Source of the DNA: DYGX01 sp035325905
GTDB taxonomy: Bacteria; Chloroflexota; Anaerolineae; Aggregatilineales; Aggregatilineaceae
Direction: 5' to 3'
DNA: 59,842 nucleotides
Assembly: GCA_035325905.1 (NCBI GenBank)
Contig: DAOKYY010000012.1
Span: forward strand, 1 to 59,842
Part shown: positions 43,103 to 51,079 of the stretch, piece by piece
How the letters are laid out: each line of letters begins with the position of its first letter
Position numbering within the stretch: position 1 is the first letter of the stretch
Program-made: the position numbers and the translations under genes
Notes under the pieces: generated by a model
The model's input: only the letters and a program-made list of their open reading frames with translations
Database searches by the model: none
Told to the model about the DNA's origin: nothing

Positions 43103-43630
43103 TTACGGCTCGACCTCAAAATCAGGAATAGGGCGGGCTTCCGCCTCAGCTTCAGTGGAAGCAATGCCGTGTTCGCGAATGTCCTCAAGCAGCCAGTCCA
43201 TCTCCATGATCTCCCGGCGCTGCGCCTCAATGATTTCATCGGCAAGCTGCCGCACGCGCATATCACGAATGTCAGCGCGCTCGCTGGCTAAAATGGCGAT
43301 AGAGTGATGCGGAATCATCGCGCGCATGTAAGACGAGTCTTGCACCGTGGTCTGGCTGCGGACGAGAAACAGCGCGCCTGCAAAGACTACCACGCTGCCG
43401 AGATAGATGGCGAGGTTGATCTTTTTGTCGCTGAACATCCCCCGCATGAAGCTGAGCATAATGACTGCCATAACCGCGCCCATGATAAGCGCCATGTAAA
43501 CGCGCGTCTCGCTCCAACGGACATGCGAGAGTTCATACGTGTTAAGGTACATTAGCCCATACATCACCACCGTCGATGTGACGATCATCGCCGCGAATCG
43601 AACATAGCCGGATTTCTTGTCGTGATTCAT
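43103..43630 (-). CDS. DUF305 domain membrane protein
   Basis: The 175-residue protein has three membrane helices (about 10-28, 43-62 and 72-92) and a C-terminal DUF305 domain with the signature YMRAMIPHHSIAI (His108, His109), then ERADIRDMRVRQLADEIIEAQRREI. DUF305 proteins are ferritin-like in fold and often travel with metal (copper) resistance genes; no such gene is here. Its base composition is visibly less GC-rich than its neighbours and it borders a region with a scaffold gap, so recent acquisition is possible. Confidence 0.85.
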   Translation of the reverse strand: MNHDKKSGYVRFAAMIVTSTVVMYGLMYLNTYELSHVRWSETRVYMALIMGAVMAVIMLSFMRGMFSDKKINLAIYLGSVVVFAGALFLVRSQTTVQDSSYMRAMIPHHSIAILASERADIRDMRVRQLADEIIEAQRREIMEMDWLLEDIREHGIASTEAEAEARPIPDFEVEP

Positions 43631-44007
43631 GTTTCACTCCCCTTTGGCATGTGAGATGCTCGAACCGTCCCTTCGATTTTAAGTGACTGTTCGCAGGAAT
43701 GAGCAATTATGCGCTCGCCGCGCAGAAGACCGTAACCTTTATCTGCTCAAGCCTTCCCACAGCCGCCCACAGACAGAAACCAGGGCAGGGATTTGCTGCG
43801 CCAAAAGGATGCGCCGTCACCTTCAAAGAAGCCATCGCAGCCAAATCTGCTGCTAGCTCACCCCGCCGCACGACTGGATCGCGTCGCGGAAGCGCTGCTG
43901 GCGCGTNNNNNNNNNNNNNNNNNNNNNNNNNNNNNNNNNNNNNNNNNNNNNNNNNNNNNNNNNNNNNNNNNNNNNNNNNNNNNNNNNNNNNNNNNNNNNN
44001 NNNNNNG
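43631..44007. other. 377-base intergenic region including scaffold gap 2
   Basis: About 220 bases of AT-richer sequence with no convincing gene, followed by the first copy of the 55-base gap flank and the Ns. Open frames crossing the gap are artefacts. Confidence 0.6.
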
Positions 44008-44061
44008 CTAGCTCACCCCGCCGCACGACTGGATCGCGTCGCGGAAGCGCTGCTGGCGCGT
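43852..44061. other. Scaffold gap 2: 100 N between identical 55-base flanks
   Basis: Bases 43852-43906 and 44007-44061 are identical, with exactly 100 N between, as at gap 1. Collapsing them removes nothing: the TPR gene ends at the same stop codon in both copies. Confidence 0.9.
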
Positions 44062-45261
44062 CTCGTCCTCGTTTTCCTGTGCGATCAGCAGCCCGTCGCG
44101 CAGGTAAGGCAGCGCCTCTGGGCAGCGACCCAGCGAAGCGAGCGAGTTGCCGAGCTGGTAGAAATCGTCCGGGTCGTCCGACCCCAGCTTGATCGCGCGC
44201 TCCAGGTTGTTGACTGCCGTCGCGTAGTCGCCGTCGAGCCATTGCAGCCCGCCGAGATACGACAGGCACAGCACCGCCTCAGGGTTATGGTCCAGGCAGC
44301 GGCTGTAGTATTCGAGCGCGCGCGGCGGATCGCCGTTGCGGTAGTGGACCGTGCCCAGATACCACAACACGCCGGGGTCGGTCGGGTTGCGCTCCAGCGC
44401 GGCGGTCAGGATGCCGATCGCCTCGTCAATCTCGTTCAGCGCGACGAGGTTCTGCGCCAGCTCGACCGCGATGTAGCTCTGCGCCGGCGCCTGTTGGAGC
44501 GCGAGGCGGTACGGCGTCAGCGCGTCCTCGTAGAACCCCTGGTCCGAGAGCAGCTTGCCCTTGTTGCGCAGCGCGTCGGCGGCGGCCAGCCCGGCGTTGT
44601 CGAGCGTCAGCGCCTGGTCGAGGTAGTTCTCCGCCAGGCTGTACTGGCCGAGGTCCTGATACACTTTGCCGAGAAAGGCGTAGGTCGGCGCGAAAGACTC
44701 GTCGAGCGCGCGCGCCTGCAAGCCCGCCGCCAGCGCGCCTTGCGTGTCACCCAGCCACGACAGCGCCAGCGCCTTGATCGCCCAGCCGTGCGGCAGCTCC
44801 GGGTTGGCGTTGATCGTCTTCTCGGCCTCGATCACTGCGCGCTGAAGCTGCGACTTGTTGCGCCCCCGGTCGGACGTGATGACCAGCAGATGCGTGACTT
44901 CGTAATGAACCTGCACGTCGTTGGGGCTGCCGTTCGCCAGGATCAGGCACTGATCGACCGCTTCGCGCAGGTTGCCCTGCTGCTGGGCGGCGCGACAGGC
45001 CGCCTGGGCGGCGTTCAGATCGGGCGTAGCGGTCGGCGTGGGCTTGGTGGCGACCTGCGTCTGCACGCTGACGACCATCTCTTCGACCGCCGGGACGACA
45101 TTATCCCCGACGGCGCGGCGGACCCGGTCGCGGTTCTGCCAGGCCAGCCAGCCCAGGGCGCCGAGCAGGGGGATCAGCAGCAGCATGACGACCGTCCGGC
45201 GCGAGATCAGGTGCACGCGCCGCCGCTTGGGGCGGTAGCGCTTGGGCGTCCGCAGGTACAT
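44008..45261 (-). CDS. Membrane-anchored TPR-repeat protein
   Basis: The 417-residue protein has an N-terminal basic stretch (LRTPKRYRPKRRRVHLISRR), one membrane helix (about 25-45) and then about eight to nine tetratricopeptide repeats (for example YCLAENYLDQALTLDNAG-like helices, LWYLGTVHYRNGDPPRALEYYS, YQLGNSLASLGRCPEALPYL). It should present a protein-protein interaction surface outside the membrane. It is a paralogue of the next TPR gene, with the same N-terminal design. The two were probably adjacent (stop-RBS-start within 20 bases) before a family B element entered between them. Confidence 0.85.
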   Translation of the reverse strand: MYLRTPKRYRPKRRRVHLISRRTVVMLLLIPLLGALGWLAWQNRDRVRRAVGDNVVPAVEEMVVSVQTQVATKPTPTATPDLNAAQAACRAAQQQGNLREAVDQCLILANGSPNDVQVHYEVTHLLVITSDRGRNKSQLQRAVIEAEKTINANPELPHGWAIKALALSWLGDTQGALAAGLQARALDESFAPTYAFLGKVYQDLGQYSLAENYLDQALTLDNAGLAAADALRNKGKLLSDQGFYEDALTPYRLALQQAPAQSYIAVELAQNLVALNEIDEAIGILTAALERNPTDPGVLWYLGTVHYRNGDPPRALEYYSRCLDHNPEAVLCLSYLGGLQWLDGDYATAVNNLERAIKLGSDDPDDFYQLGNSLASLGRCPEALPYLRDGLLIAQENEDETRQQRFRDAIQSCGGVS

Positions 45262-45453
45262 CCGGCGCTCCTAGACGCTGTTACGAACTCTGTTGGCGGA
45301 TTGTTGGGACATCCCCCCATCCTTCCGACCTGCGGTCGGCCTTCCTTCCCCCAGGACGCGGGAAGGGATGCGATTCCCATTCCCTCATTTTGAGGGCAAG
45401 GGGCAGGGGATGGGGGGATTTTCTTCGGTACAGGTACATCCGGCGCTCCTAGA
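45253..45453. repeat. Palindromic element family B inside 23-base direct repeats
   Basis: The element (about 45276-45430) lies between exact 23-base direct repeats at 45253-45275 and 45431-45453. It shares long blocks with the element at 47798-47987: CCCCCCATCCTTCCGACCT, TTCCTTCCCCCAG and CTCATTTTG-GGGCAAGGGG. The repeat contains the stop codon of the upstream TPR gene and the ribosome binding site and start of the downstream one, so the duplication kept both genes whole. Confidence 0.75.
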
Positions 45454-46726
45454 ACACGCCGATCGGCTCAGGCGGGACGGGCGTGGGCGGGATGGCAGTC
45501 GGGACCTGGTCGATGCTGAAGTCGCCATAGTTCACGCACGACATCAGCCCCTGGTTAATCAGGCCCTTGATGTGCTCGCTAGGGTTCATCTGGAGCGCGG
45601 TTTGCAGCACGGGCCAGGCTTCGTCGCAGCGCGCCAGCAGGGTATGCGCCAGCCCGCGCACGTAGTAGCACTGGATTTCCTGGTCGATCAGCGGCACGCC
45701 CTGCTGCGTCTGAAGGGTGGAGCAGACCTCGAACGACTCAATCGCGCCCTCGTAGTTCTTGCGTGTGTAGCGCACCATGCCAAGCTGGCGATAGGCTTCC
45801 GGGTACTCCGGGTCAAGCTGGATCGCCTGCTCGCACGCTTCCTGCGCCATCTGGTCCTCGCGCATGGTGAAGTACGTCTCACACTTGCGCACGTAGGCTT
45901 TGACGTTGTCCGGCTCCATCGCCAGAATCTGGTCGAAGGCGGCGATCGCGGCGTCGTAGTTATTGAGTCCCTTGTAGTACTGCGCTAGCTCGAAATACAG
46001 CACGTCCAGGCGCGGGTGGATCTGGATCGCGCGCTCGTACTGCTGGACGGAGGCGTTGAACTGCCCGACGTAGGCCAGCGCGAGGGCCAGCGCGCGTCGC
46101 GCGTCGACGCTATCCGGGTTGAGCTTAACGGCCTGGTCGGCGGCTTCGAGCGCCTGGCTGGGCCGCCCGGCGTAATAATAGGCCAGCGACAGGAAGGCGC
46201 GCGCCTCCGCGTAATCCGGCGCGAGCTGGGACGCGTTCAGTCCGGCGCTGATCGCTTCTTCGGCGCGGCCATTCGTGACGAGCGCCAGGCACAGCAGGGC
46301 GTTGGCCTGGGCGTTGTCCGGCGCGACTTCCACCGCCCGCTGCGCTACGTCCAGCGCTTCTTCGGCGTGATAGAAGAAGCTGCGCCCCGCGTAATTGCGG
46401 TAGACCAGCACGCGCCCGTACTCGAACAGGATGTTGATGTTGTCGGGCTGCTGGAGCGCCGCCTCGCGGTAGTGGGCAATCGCGGTTTCGAGGTTTCCGG
46501 CGAGGTAGGCGCGCTCGCCCAACTGCGCGCGGGTAATAGCGTCGAGCGTGGGCGTGGCGTTGGTGCCCACCCCCGCCAGGACCCAGCGCTGCACCGTGTT
46601 GAAGCGCATCAGCACGCCGACCGCCAGCAGCATCGTGACGGTCCAGATCACGAGCAGCAGGCGGCTGCCGCGCCGCCGCCGCTGGCGTCCGAAGTGCAGG
46701 TTGGATTTGTCGCGCCGGATGTACAT
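45449..46726 (-). CDS. Membrane-anchored TPR-repeat protein
   Basis: The 425-residue protein has a basic N-terminus (IRRDKSNLHFGRQRRRRGSR), one membrane helix (about 24-44) and roughly nine tetratricopeptide repeats from about residue 70 to 375, ending with a Pro-rich tail. It is a paralogue of the TPR protein at 44008-45261 and upstream of it in transcription. No enzymatic domain is present. It may organise an envelope complex, but nothing in the window identifies its partner. Confidence 0.85.
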   Translation of the reverse strand: MYIRRDKSNLHFGRQRRRRGSRLLLVIWTVTMLLAVGVLMRFNTVQRWVLAGVGTNATPTLDAITRAQLGERAYLAGNLETAIAHYREAALQQPDNINILFEYGRVLVYRNYAGRSFFYHAEEALDVAQRAVEVAPDNAQANALLCLALVTNGRAEEAISAGLNASQLAPDYAEARAFLSLAYYYAGRPSQALEAADQAVKLNPDSVDARRALALALAYVGQFNASVQQYERAIQIHPRLDVLYFELAQYYKGLNNYDAAIAAFDQILAMEPDNVKAYVRKCETYFTMREDQMAQEACEQAIQLDPEYPEAYRQLGMVRYTRKNYEGAIESFEVCSTLQTQQGVPLIDQEIQCYYVRGLAHTLLARCDEAWPVLQTALQMNPSEHIKGLINQGLMSCVNYGDFSIDQVPTAIPPTPVPPEPIGVF

Positions 46727-46802
46727 GGCGTGCCCTCAAGTGTCGTGTGTCGCGGTCGCCGGAAAACAAACGACCGGCGAGCGCAGCATGGCACCCCCCA
46801 GT

Positions 46803-46837
46803 GTAAGCTGTTAGCGGTTGGCAATTAGCGGTTAGCA
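46803..46837. repeat. Heptad tandem repeat array
   Basis: Five units in register: GTAAGCT, GTTAGCG, GTTGGCA, ATTAGCG, GTTAGCA. It faces the opposite-orientation array at 46914-46941 across about 75 bases. Confidence 0.65.
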
Positions 46838-46913
46838 AGACCAAACTGGCGTTCTTAATGCTGTGGTGCGGCGACCAGCAGGGACGGGCGCGGCTTTTGC
46901 CCTTCCGCTTTTG

Positions 46914-46941
46914 GCTAACCGCTAACCGCTAATTGCTCTCT
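46914..46941. repeat. Heptad tandem repeat array, inverted orientation
   Basis: GCTAACC, GCTAACC, GCTAATT, GCTCTCT in register. Together with 46803-46837 it forms an inverted pair in the 264-base spacer between the methyltransferase and TPR genes. Confidence 0.7.
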
Positions 46942-46990
46942 TCGCGCGTCGAGGCAGGATCGTAACACCGAGCCGGGCGCGTTGCAAGGG

Positions 46991-47764
46991 TTAAGCGGGC
47001 TTGCCGGGCGGCGTCCAGCCTTCCCACTGGCGCGCCTGCCACGCGGCGTAGAGCGCGATTGATCCGGCGGTCGCGACATTCAGGCTCAGGACGTGCCCGC
47101 GCATCGGCAGCGTGATGCGCAGGTCGCAGGTCTCGCGCACGAGCCGGCGCAGCCCTTCGCCCTCGCTGCCCATCACCAGCGCAATCGGACGGCTCAGATC
47201 GGCCTTGTCGAGCGTCGCCGTGTCCGGGCCGATGTCCAGCCCGACCAGCCAGACGCCTTCTTCCTTCAGCTGGCGCATGGCCGTGACCAGGTTGGTGACG
47301 ACCGTGACATTCAGATGCTCGACCGCGCCCGACGACGCGCTGACGACGGCGGGCGTCACGTCCACGCCGCGCCGCTCTTGCAGCAGGACGCCGTGCACGC
47401 CGACCGCGTCCGCCACGCGCAGCAGCGCGCCGACGTTCTGCGGGTCTTTGAGCAGGTCCAGCACCAGCAGGAAGGGTCGCTCGTTGCGGCTCCGCGCCGC
47501 GCCGAGCGTGTCTTCCAGCGCGACATAGGGGTAGCTCCCGGCGCGCAGCGCGACGCCCTGGTGATTCGCATTCTTCGACAAGTCGTCGATCACGCGGCGC
47601 GGCACGCGGCGGACGTTGACCCCGCGCGCGGTCGCGGCCTCGACGATCTCGGTGATGCTGCCCTTCTCGTCGATTCCTTCCGCCAGGAGAAGCTGCTCGA
47701 ACTGGCGCCGCCCGGCGCGCAGCGTCTCAAGCACGGGCCAGCGCCCGTACAGGTACTCGGCCAT
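46991..47764 (-). CDS. rlmB: TrmH-family (SpoU) 23S rRNA 2'-O-ribose methyltransferase
   Basis: A SPOUT-fold RNA methyltransferase of 257 residues. It has an N-terminal L30e-like substrate-binding domain (YLYGRWPVLETLRAG start) and the three knot motifs: LLKDPQNVGALLRVADAVG, ALVMGSEGEG and ITLPMRGHVLSLNVATAGSIALY. The N-terminal domain favours RlmB (Gm2251 in E. coli numbering) over TrmL-type enzymes, though family members are hard to separate. Start at 47764, with AAGGGG upstream; the longer in-frame version runs through a palindromic element. Confidence 0.85.
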   Translation of the reverse strand: MAEYLYGRWPVLETLRAGRRQFEQLLLAEGIDEKGSITEIVEAATARGVNVRRVPRRVIDDLSKNANHQGVALRAGSYPYVALEDTLGAARSRNERPFLLVLDLLKDPQNVGALLRVADAVGVHGVLLQERRGVDVTPAVVSASSGAVEHLNVTVVTNLVTAMRQLKEEGVWLVGLDIGPDTATLDKADLSRPIALVMGSEGEGLRRLVRETCDLRITLPMRGHVLSLNVATAGSIALYAAWQARQWEGWTPPGKPA

Positions 47765-47797
47765 GTGGCGTCCCCTTTTGCTGTGCCGTTCGGCTAC

Positions 47798-47987
47798 GCC
47801 GCTAGAAGCTGTGATGCCCTTGCCCGCTGAAATCTTCCCATCCCCCGGCCCCTTGCCCCCAAAATGAGGGAAGGGGTGTCTGTTCGGTTCTTTTCCTTCC
47901 CTCGTTCTGGGGGAAGGAACGCCGGCCGAAGGTCGGAAGGATGGGGGGAGCCGGAAACCAGCCTGCAAAGTTCATAACAGCCGCTAG
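47798..47987. repeat. Palindromic element family B, second copy (inverted)
   Basis: Homologous to the element at 45253-45453 in the opposite orientation. It begins directly after the TAG stop of cysS (minus strand). The 8-base GCCGCTAG occurs at both ends (47798-47805 and 47980-47987) and may be a short target duplication. Confidence 0.65.
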
Positions 47988-49450
47988 CTCACGCGCCAGA
48001 CGGTCCCATCGGCGCGGTCTTCGACCGTGACGCCCAGCTCGCCCAGGCGGTCGCGGATCAGGTCCGACAGCTTGAAGTTCTTATCCGCGCGGGCCTGGGC
48101 GCGCAGCTCGATCAACAGGCGGATCAGCCCTTCCTCGCGCTCGGCGCTACCCGACCCGGCAGCCGCCGTCTCGTCCGGCACGATGCCGAGCACCTGCCCG
48201 CCCAGATCGCGATACGTCTGGTCGATCGCTTCGAGGATCGTCCTGCCGGCCGGCTGCTCGCCATTGAGCAGGATGTTCACTTCGCGCGTCAGGTCGTGCA
48301 GCGCGGCGAGCGCGCCCGGCGCGTTGAAGTCGTCGTCCATGGCGCTGATGAACTGCGCGCGCGCCTGGTCCAGCGTCGCGCGGAACTCGCTCCCCGCGTC
48401 GCCTTCCGGGGCGTTGCGTAGCTTCTCGCGCGTCAATCGGACCGCGCCGTAGATGCGCTCCCAGCCCCGGCGCGCTCCCTCCAGCGCCTCTTCGCTGAAG
48501 ACGATCGGGCTGCGGTAATGCGCGCCGAGGATGAACATGCGGATCACTTCGGGCCGGTGCAGCTTGAGCGCGTCTTTGATGGTGTAGAAATTGCCGAGGC
48601 TCTTGGACATCTTGGTCGGAATGCCGAACTCGTCGGCGACCATCAGCGTGCCGACCAGCATCCAGTAGCGCGCGAACTCGGCGTCGTGCGCCGCCTCGCT
48701 CTGCGCGATCTCGCACTCGTTGTGCGGGAAGATGTTGTCGATCCCGCCGCCGTGAATATCGAACGTCTCGCCCAGGTACTTGTGCGCCATCGCGGAGCAT
48801 TCGATGTGCCAGCCCGGATAGCCGGTGCCCCACGGGCTGTCCCAGCGCAGAATATGCTCCGGCTCGGCGATCTTCCACAGCGCGAAATCGGCGGGGTGGC
48901 GCTTGTCCTCGCGCACGTCTTCACGGACCCCGGCCTGCTGCTCGTCAAGCTGGCGATTGGAGAGCTTGCCGAACTCCGGCCAGCTCGTCACGTCGAAGTA
49001 GACGTTGCCGCCGTCCGACACATACGCGTGGCCCTTCTCGATCAGCGTTTCGATCATCTTGATCTGCTCAGGGATGTGGCCGCTGGCGCGCGGGCTGATG
49101 TCGGGCCGCTGCACGCCAAGCGCGTCCATGTCCTCGAAGTAGCTGCGCGCGTAGGTCTCGACGATCTGCATCGGCCCGGCCTGAGCCTGCCGCGCTTTCT
49201 TGAGAATGCGGTCCTCGCCGGTGTCGAGCAGGTGGCCGACGTCGGTCAGGTTCTGCACATAGAGCACGTCGTAGCCGCTGAAGCGCAGGTAGCGCACGAC
49301 TACGTCGAACGAGACATACGTCTTGGCGTGCCCGATATGCGCGTGGTCATAGACCGTCGGGCCGCAGACGTACATATTGACTTTGCCCTCGTGCAGCGGC
49401 ACAAACGGTTCTTTTTCGCGGTGCAGCACGTTGAAGATTTCCAGCGCCAT
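47984..49450 (-). CDS. cysS: Cysteinyl-tRNA synthetase
   Basis: Class I synthetase charging tRNA-Cys, 488 residues. The N-terminus has the zinc-binding VCGPTVYDHAHIGHAKTYVSFD with the HIGH motif; the KMSKS motif is PTKMSKSLGNF near residue 280; GWHIECSAMAHKYLG and HGGGIDNIFPHNECEIAQSEA carry further zinc ligands. The C-terminal helical domain (EGLIRLLIELRAQARADKNF...) is normal. Start at ATG 49450 fits the family (MALEIFNVLHREKEPF). Its downstream methyltransferase gene is a common neighbour of cysS in bacteria. Confidence 0.95.
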   Translation of the reverse strand: MALEIFNVLHREKEPFVPLHEGKVNMYVCGPTVYDHAHIGHAKTYVSFDVVVRYLRFSGYDVLYVQNLTDVGHLLDTGEDRILKKARQAQAGPMQIVETYARSYFEDMDALGVQRPDISPRASGHIPEQIKMIETLIEKGHAYVSDGGNVYFDVTSWPEFGKLSNRQLDEQQAGVREDVREDKRHPADFALWKIAEPEHILRWDSPWGTGYPGWHIECSAMAHKYLGETFDIHGGGIDNIFPHNECEIAQSEAAHDAEFARYWMLVGTLMVADEFGIPTKMSKSLGNFYTIKDALKLHRPEVIRMFILGAHYRSPIVFSEEALEGARRGWERIYGAVRLTREKLRNAPEGDAGSEFRATLDQARAQFISAMDDDFNAPGALAALHDLTREVNILLNGEQPAGRTILEAIDQTYRDLGGQVLGIVPDETAAAGSGSAEREEGLIRLLIELRAQARADKNFKLSDLIRDRLGELGVTVEDRADGTVWRVS

Positions 49451-49463
49451 GCGGGTGTCCTTA

Positions 49464-49498
49464 AGATAGCGGTTAGCAGTGAGCGATTAGCGGTTAGC
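49464..49498. repeat. Heptad tandem repeat array
   Basis: Five units: AGATAGC, GGTTAGC, AGTGAGC, GATTAGC, GGTTAGC, directly upstream of cysS. Confidence 0.7.
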
Positions 49499-49580
49499 CA
49501 AAAGCGTGAAAAGCAGCCGGTTTGCAGGTAGCAGCGCCAGCTGGCGAGCGGTGGTCCAGGATAATTGCCCACTCCTGTTC

Positions 49581-49637
49581 GCTGTTCTTGGCTCTTGCTA
49601 ACTGCTAACCGCTAATTGCTGCTCTTCGCTGTTCTTC
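49581..49637. repeat. Mixed heptad and decad repeat array
   Basis: Ten-base units (GCTGTTCTTG; GCTGCTCTTC, GCTGTTCTTC) sandwich seven-base units (GCTAACT, GCTAACC, GCTAATT at 49597-49617). Every unit begins GCT. This is the only place where the two repeat types clearly interlock. Confidence 0.7.
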
Positions 49638-49677
49638 GCTCGATTGTAACGCAAAGCGCCCAGCGCGGTAGGGCAAG

Positions 49678-49707
49678 TTTAAGCGCGAACGCCCAAGAGG
49701 GTATAAT
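49678..49707 (+). promoter_or_regulatory. Promoter of the deaminase gene
   Basis: TTTAAG (49678-49683), an 18-base spacer and TATAAT (49702-49707), 40 bases before the ATG. Confidence 0.55.
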
Positions 49708-49747
49708 GCGCCCCACGCGCGGGCGTTAGACGGAGGGAACAGAGCCT

Positions 49748-51073
49748 ATGACCGAGGTCTGGATTCAGGGCGTGGACGCAATCACGCTGGACGACGAGGG
49801 GCGCGTGCTACGCGGCGTCGATCTGCTGATCGAGGGCGGGCGCATCTCGCGCATCGGCCAGGCGCCGCCCGACACGCAGGCCGACGAGGTGATCGACGGA
49901 CGCGGTAAGGTCGCCCTGCCCGGCCTGTTCAACGCGCACAGCCACGCCGCGATGACGTTCGAGCGCGGCTGGGCCGAGGACCTGCCCTTCCCGCGCTGGC
50001 TGAACGAGAAAATCTGGGTGGCGGAGAGCGCCCTGACGCCGGATGACGTGTACTGGGGCGCGGCGCTGGCGGCCTGCGAAATGATCCGCAGCGGCACGGT
50101 CGGCTTCAACGATCACTACTTCTATATGGACCGCGTCGCGGAGGTGGTCGAGCAGAGCGGGATGAAGGCGCAACTTGCGTGGTGCGTCTTCGGGATCGGC
50201 GCGGAGAAGGAAGTCGGGCCGGGGCTGGAGGGCACGCTCGACTTTATCGCGCAGTGGCAGGGCGCGGCGAACGGCCGCATCCGCACCTGCCTGGGGCCGC
50301 ACTCGCCCTACGTCTGCCCGCCGGAGTTCCTGGCGCGCATCGCGCAGATCGCCGCCGAGCGCGACCTGCCGGTGCATCTGCACGTCGCCGAGTCGCAGGA
50401 GCAGGTCGAGAACTCGCTGGCGCGGCACGGCCAGACGCCGGTCCAGCAGCTTGCGGCGCTGGGTATCTTCGATGGGCGTGCAATCGCGGCGCACGCGCTG
50501 GCGCTCGACGACGCCGATCGCGCCATTCTGGCCGAGACGGGCGTTTTCGTGGCGCGCACGCCGAACACCTATCTGAAGCTGGCGATGCCGGTTAACCACG
50601 TGACCGACCTGCGCGCGGCGGGGGTGCGCGTCGCGCTCGGCTCCGACGGCCCGGCCTCGAACGCGACGATGGACCTGTTCCAGATCATGCGCCAGCAGAC
50701 GCTGCTCGAAAAGTATCTGCGGCTCGATCCTGAGGCGCTGCCGGGCGATACGCCGCTGCGGATGGCGTGCCAGACCGGCGCGCAGGCGCTCGGCTTCTCT
50801 GAAAGCGGCGCTCTGCGCGAGGGCGCGCCCGCCGACCTGGTGCTGATCGACTTTGACCAGCCGCACCTGCGCCCGCGCCACGATCTGATCGCCAACGTGG
50901 TGCACGCTGCGACCGGCGCCGACGTAACACACGTGCTGGTCGATGGGCGGTTGCTGCTGCGCGACCGTGTTCTGCTAACACTGGACGAGGAGCGCATCCT
51001 CTACGAAGCAGAGCGGCGCGCCTTCCGCATGGTCAACCAGAACATGAGCCAGATGCGCGAGTACCAGGCGTGA
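49748..51073 (+). CDS. mtaD: 5-methylthioadenosine/S-adenosylhomocysteine deaminase
   Basis: An amidohydrolase-superfamily deaminase of 441 residues that converts adenosine-type by-products of S-adenosylmethionine to inosine forms. It has the metal site LPGLFNAHSHAAMTFERG, the segment GTVGFNDHYFYMDR, PHSPYVCP, LHVAESQEQVENS, AAHALAL and the late metal-binding Asp in ALGSDGPASNATMDL. The pattern matches MtaD/SAH deaminases rather than guanine deaminase or chlorohydrolases. Monocistronic with its own promoter; its stop is six bases from the convergent PIN/TRAM gene. Confidence 0.87.
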   Translation: MTEVWIQGVDAITLDDEGRVLRGVDLLIEGGRISRIGQAPPDTQADEVIDGRGKVALPGLFNAHSHAAMTFERGWAEDLPFPRWLNEKIWVAESALTPDDVYWGAALAACEMIRSGTVGFNDHYFYMDRVAEVVEQSGMKAQLAWCVFGIGAEKEVGPGLEGTLDFIAQWQGAANGRIRTCLGPHSPYVCPPEFLARIAQIAAERDLPVHLHVAESQEQVENSLARHGQTPVQQLAALGIFDGRAIAAHALALDDADRAILAETGVFVARTPNTYLKLAMPVNHVTDLRAAGVRVALGSDGPASNATMDLFQIMRQQTLLEKYLRLDPEALPGDTPLRMACQTGAQALGFSESGALREGAPADLVLIDFDQPHLRPRHDLIANVVHAATGADVTHVLVDGRLLLRDRVLLTLDEERILYEAERRAFRMVNQNMSQMREYQA

Positions 51074-51079
51074 GGGTGC

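Noticed and set aside
43699..45393. Plus-strand frame running through scaffold gap 2
   Set aside because: It crosses 100 Ns and lies opposite a TPR protein; the gap is an artefact.
46803..46941. CRISPR-like array
   Set aside because: Units are only 7 bases with no spacers and no cas genes; this is a short tandem repeat.
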